DNA of 6,475 nucleotides from Bacteroidota bacterium (GTDB taxonomy: Bacteria > Bacteroidota > Ignavibacteria > UBA10030 > UBA6906), in contig JAGDMJ010000199.1 in NCBI GenBank assembly GCA_017860555.1, forward strand, positions 1 to 6,475, given 5' to 3'. Below, in pieces: positions 5,550 through 6,475 of the stretch. The translations under genes and the position numbers were made by a program. The notes beneath the pieces were generated by a model. The model was not told where the DNA came from. It searched no databases and worked only from the letters and a program-made list of their open reading frames with translations. Position 1 is the stretch's first letter. Each line of letters starts with the position of its first letter.

Positions 5550-6475
5550 ATGAAGATCCTTGTCACCGGAGCAACCGGCTTCATCGGCAGCCATCTGGCC
5601 GAGCTCCTGCTGAGTAAGAAACATGCCGTTCGTTGCCTGTTGCGCAAGACAAGCAGTACAGTCTGGCTCAAAGACCTTCCCGTGGAACTGGTGTATGGCG
5701 ATCTATTCGACAAGGAGGCACTCCGTCGAGCTGTTGAAGGTGTTGATTATATCTATCATTCTGCAGGTTTGACAAAGGCAAGGACTGAGGAGGAATACTT
5801 CCAGGGCAATGCAGTCGGCACCAGGAACCTTCTCGATGCCACTCGTGAACGCAACCCGGGTCTCTGCAGGTTCATCCTGTTGAGCAGCCAGGCCGCCGCC
5901 GGGCCTAGTCCCTCCAAGGCCCCGATCAACGAGGAGGTCATTCCCCATCCCATCACCACCTACGGACGCAGCAAGCTCGCAGCAGAACAGGAATGCCACA
6001 CGGCCGCTGGTACCATGAAATGCACGATCGTGCGCCCTCCCGTTGTCTATGGGCCGCGAGACAAGGACGTCTTCGAATTCTTCCATACGGTAAGCCGGGG
6101 CCTCCAGCCAATGGCCGGACTCCAGGAGAAATTCGTGAGCATGATTCATGTCTCGGACCTTGTCCGGGGCACAGTTATGGCAGCCGAGAGCGAAATGGCG
6201 ATCGGACAGACCTATTTCATTTCCAGCAAACGCGTGTATGGATGGCGGGAACTCGGGGAGATAACGCGCCGTGCGCTGGGCAAGCGGGTCCTCCGCATCC
6301 GCGTCCCCGAGCCGGGGATATATGCCATCGCAGCGGTGGCCGAACTGATGGCAAAGTTCAGCTCGAAACCCGCACTGATCAATTTTGAGAAGGCACGTGA
6401 CATGGTGCAGGACTACTGGACCTGCGACGCCTCCAAGGCAAAGCGGGAATTGGGTTTTGAAGAGGAGATCCAGTT
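5550..6475 (+). CDS. NAD(P)-dependent epimerase/dehydratase-type extended SDR, candidate 3-keto-sphingolipid (ceramide) reductase; 3' end outside window
   Basis: An open frame of 308 codons from ATG 5550 runs off the window edge without a stop. It begins with the Rossmann motif VTGATGFIG (5-13), has GDLFD after strand three (50-54), YHSAGLT (69-75), the catalytic LLSSQAAAG (110-118) with Ser112/Ser113, and Tyr138 and Lys142 in TTYGRSK, then VRPPVVYGPRDKD (161-173) and FVSMIHVSDLVRG (205-217). This is a complete active site of the atypical/extended SDR family, which contains sugar epimerases, dihydroflavonol-reductase-like and 3-beta-hydroxysteroid-type oxidoreductases. The visible C-terminal part (WTCDASKAKRELGFEE) is also typical of extended SDRs, so only a short tail is missing. 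The substrate is not readable from motifs. Divergence from an SPT-like gene makes reduction of a 3-keto sphingoid or ceramide the favoured role, as for CerR in Caulobacter, by inference. No strong Shine-Dalgarno precedes the ATG. Confidence 0.88.
   Translation, partial: MKILVTGATGFIGSHLAELLLSKKHAVRCLLRKTSSTVWLKDLPVELVYGDLFDKEALRRAVEGVDYIYHSAGLTKARTEEEYFQGNAVGTRNLLDATRERNPGLCRFILLSSQAAAGPSPSKAPINEEVIPHPITTYGRSKLAAEQECHTAAGTMKCTIVRPPVVYGPRDKDVFEFFHTVSRGLQPMAGLQEKFVSMIHVSDLVRGTVMAAESEMAIGQTYFISSKRVYGWRELGEITRRALGKRVLRIRVPEPGIYAIAAVAELMAKFSSKPALINFEKARDMVQDYWTCDASKAKRELGFEEEIQ

Overview
The window (about 6.5 kb, moderately GC-rich, densely coded) looks like ordinary bacterial chromosome. It holds six complete or nearly complete genes and is cut at both edges. 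The best taxonomic hint is the polyprenyl synthetase, whose 'GLDLSEKKLTLPLI' segment resembles the Bacteroidota/Chlorobiota/Ignavibacteriota version more than the 'GK.TLP' form of proteobacteria. A serine-palmitoyltransferase-type enzyme and a promoter with a TAnnTTTG-like element fit the same broad group. Placement is low confidence because no rRNA or other strong marker is present.

Layout. (1) Positions 1-1234, plus strand: the 3' end of tatC overlaps by 8 nt a long-chain polyprenyl diphosphate synthase, probably for the quinone side chain. (2) Positions 1235-1321: a gap between convergent genes, filled by a very large G/C-rich inverted repeat with G-quadruplex potential on both strands. 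(3) Positions 5388 down to 1322, minus strand: a probable operon in transcription order: serine-palmitoyltransferase-like alpha-oxoamine synthase, a 372-residue GNAT-type acyltransferase-like protein, branched-chain aminotransferase (ilvE), and a universal stress protein with an Arg/Pro-rich N-terminal extension. (4) Positions 5389-5549: a divergent promoter region. (5) Positions 5550-6475, plus strand: an NAD(P)-dependent epimerase/dehydratase-type extended SDR that runs off the window.

Main interpretation. The neighbouring SPT-like enzyme, GNAT-type putative N-acyltransferase and extended SDR are the same three enzyme types that carry out bacterial ceramide synthesis in Caulobacter (Spt, bCerS, CerR): condensation of serine with an acyl thioester, N-acylation, and reduction of the 3-keto group. 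I read positions 2923-6475 as a probable sphingolipid/ceramide locus. Its linkage to ilvE suggests, as inference, that branched-chain keto acid supply for iso-branched lipid chains may be co-expressed with it. The SPT call is strong. The GNAT and SDR roles are inferred from fold and context.
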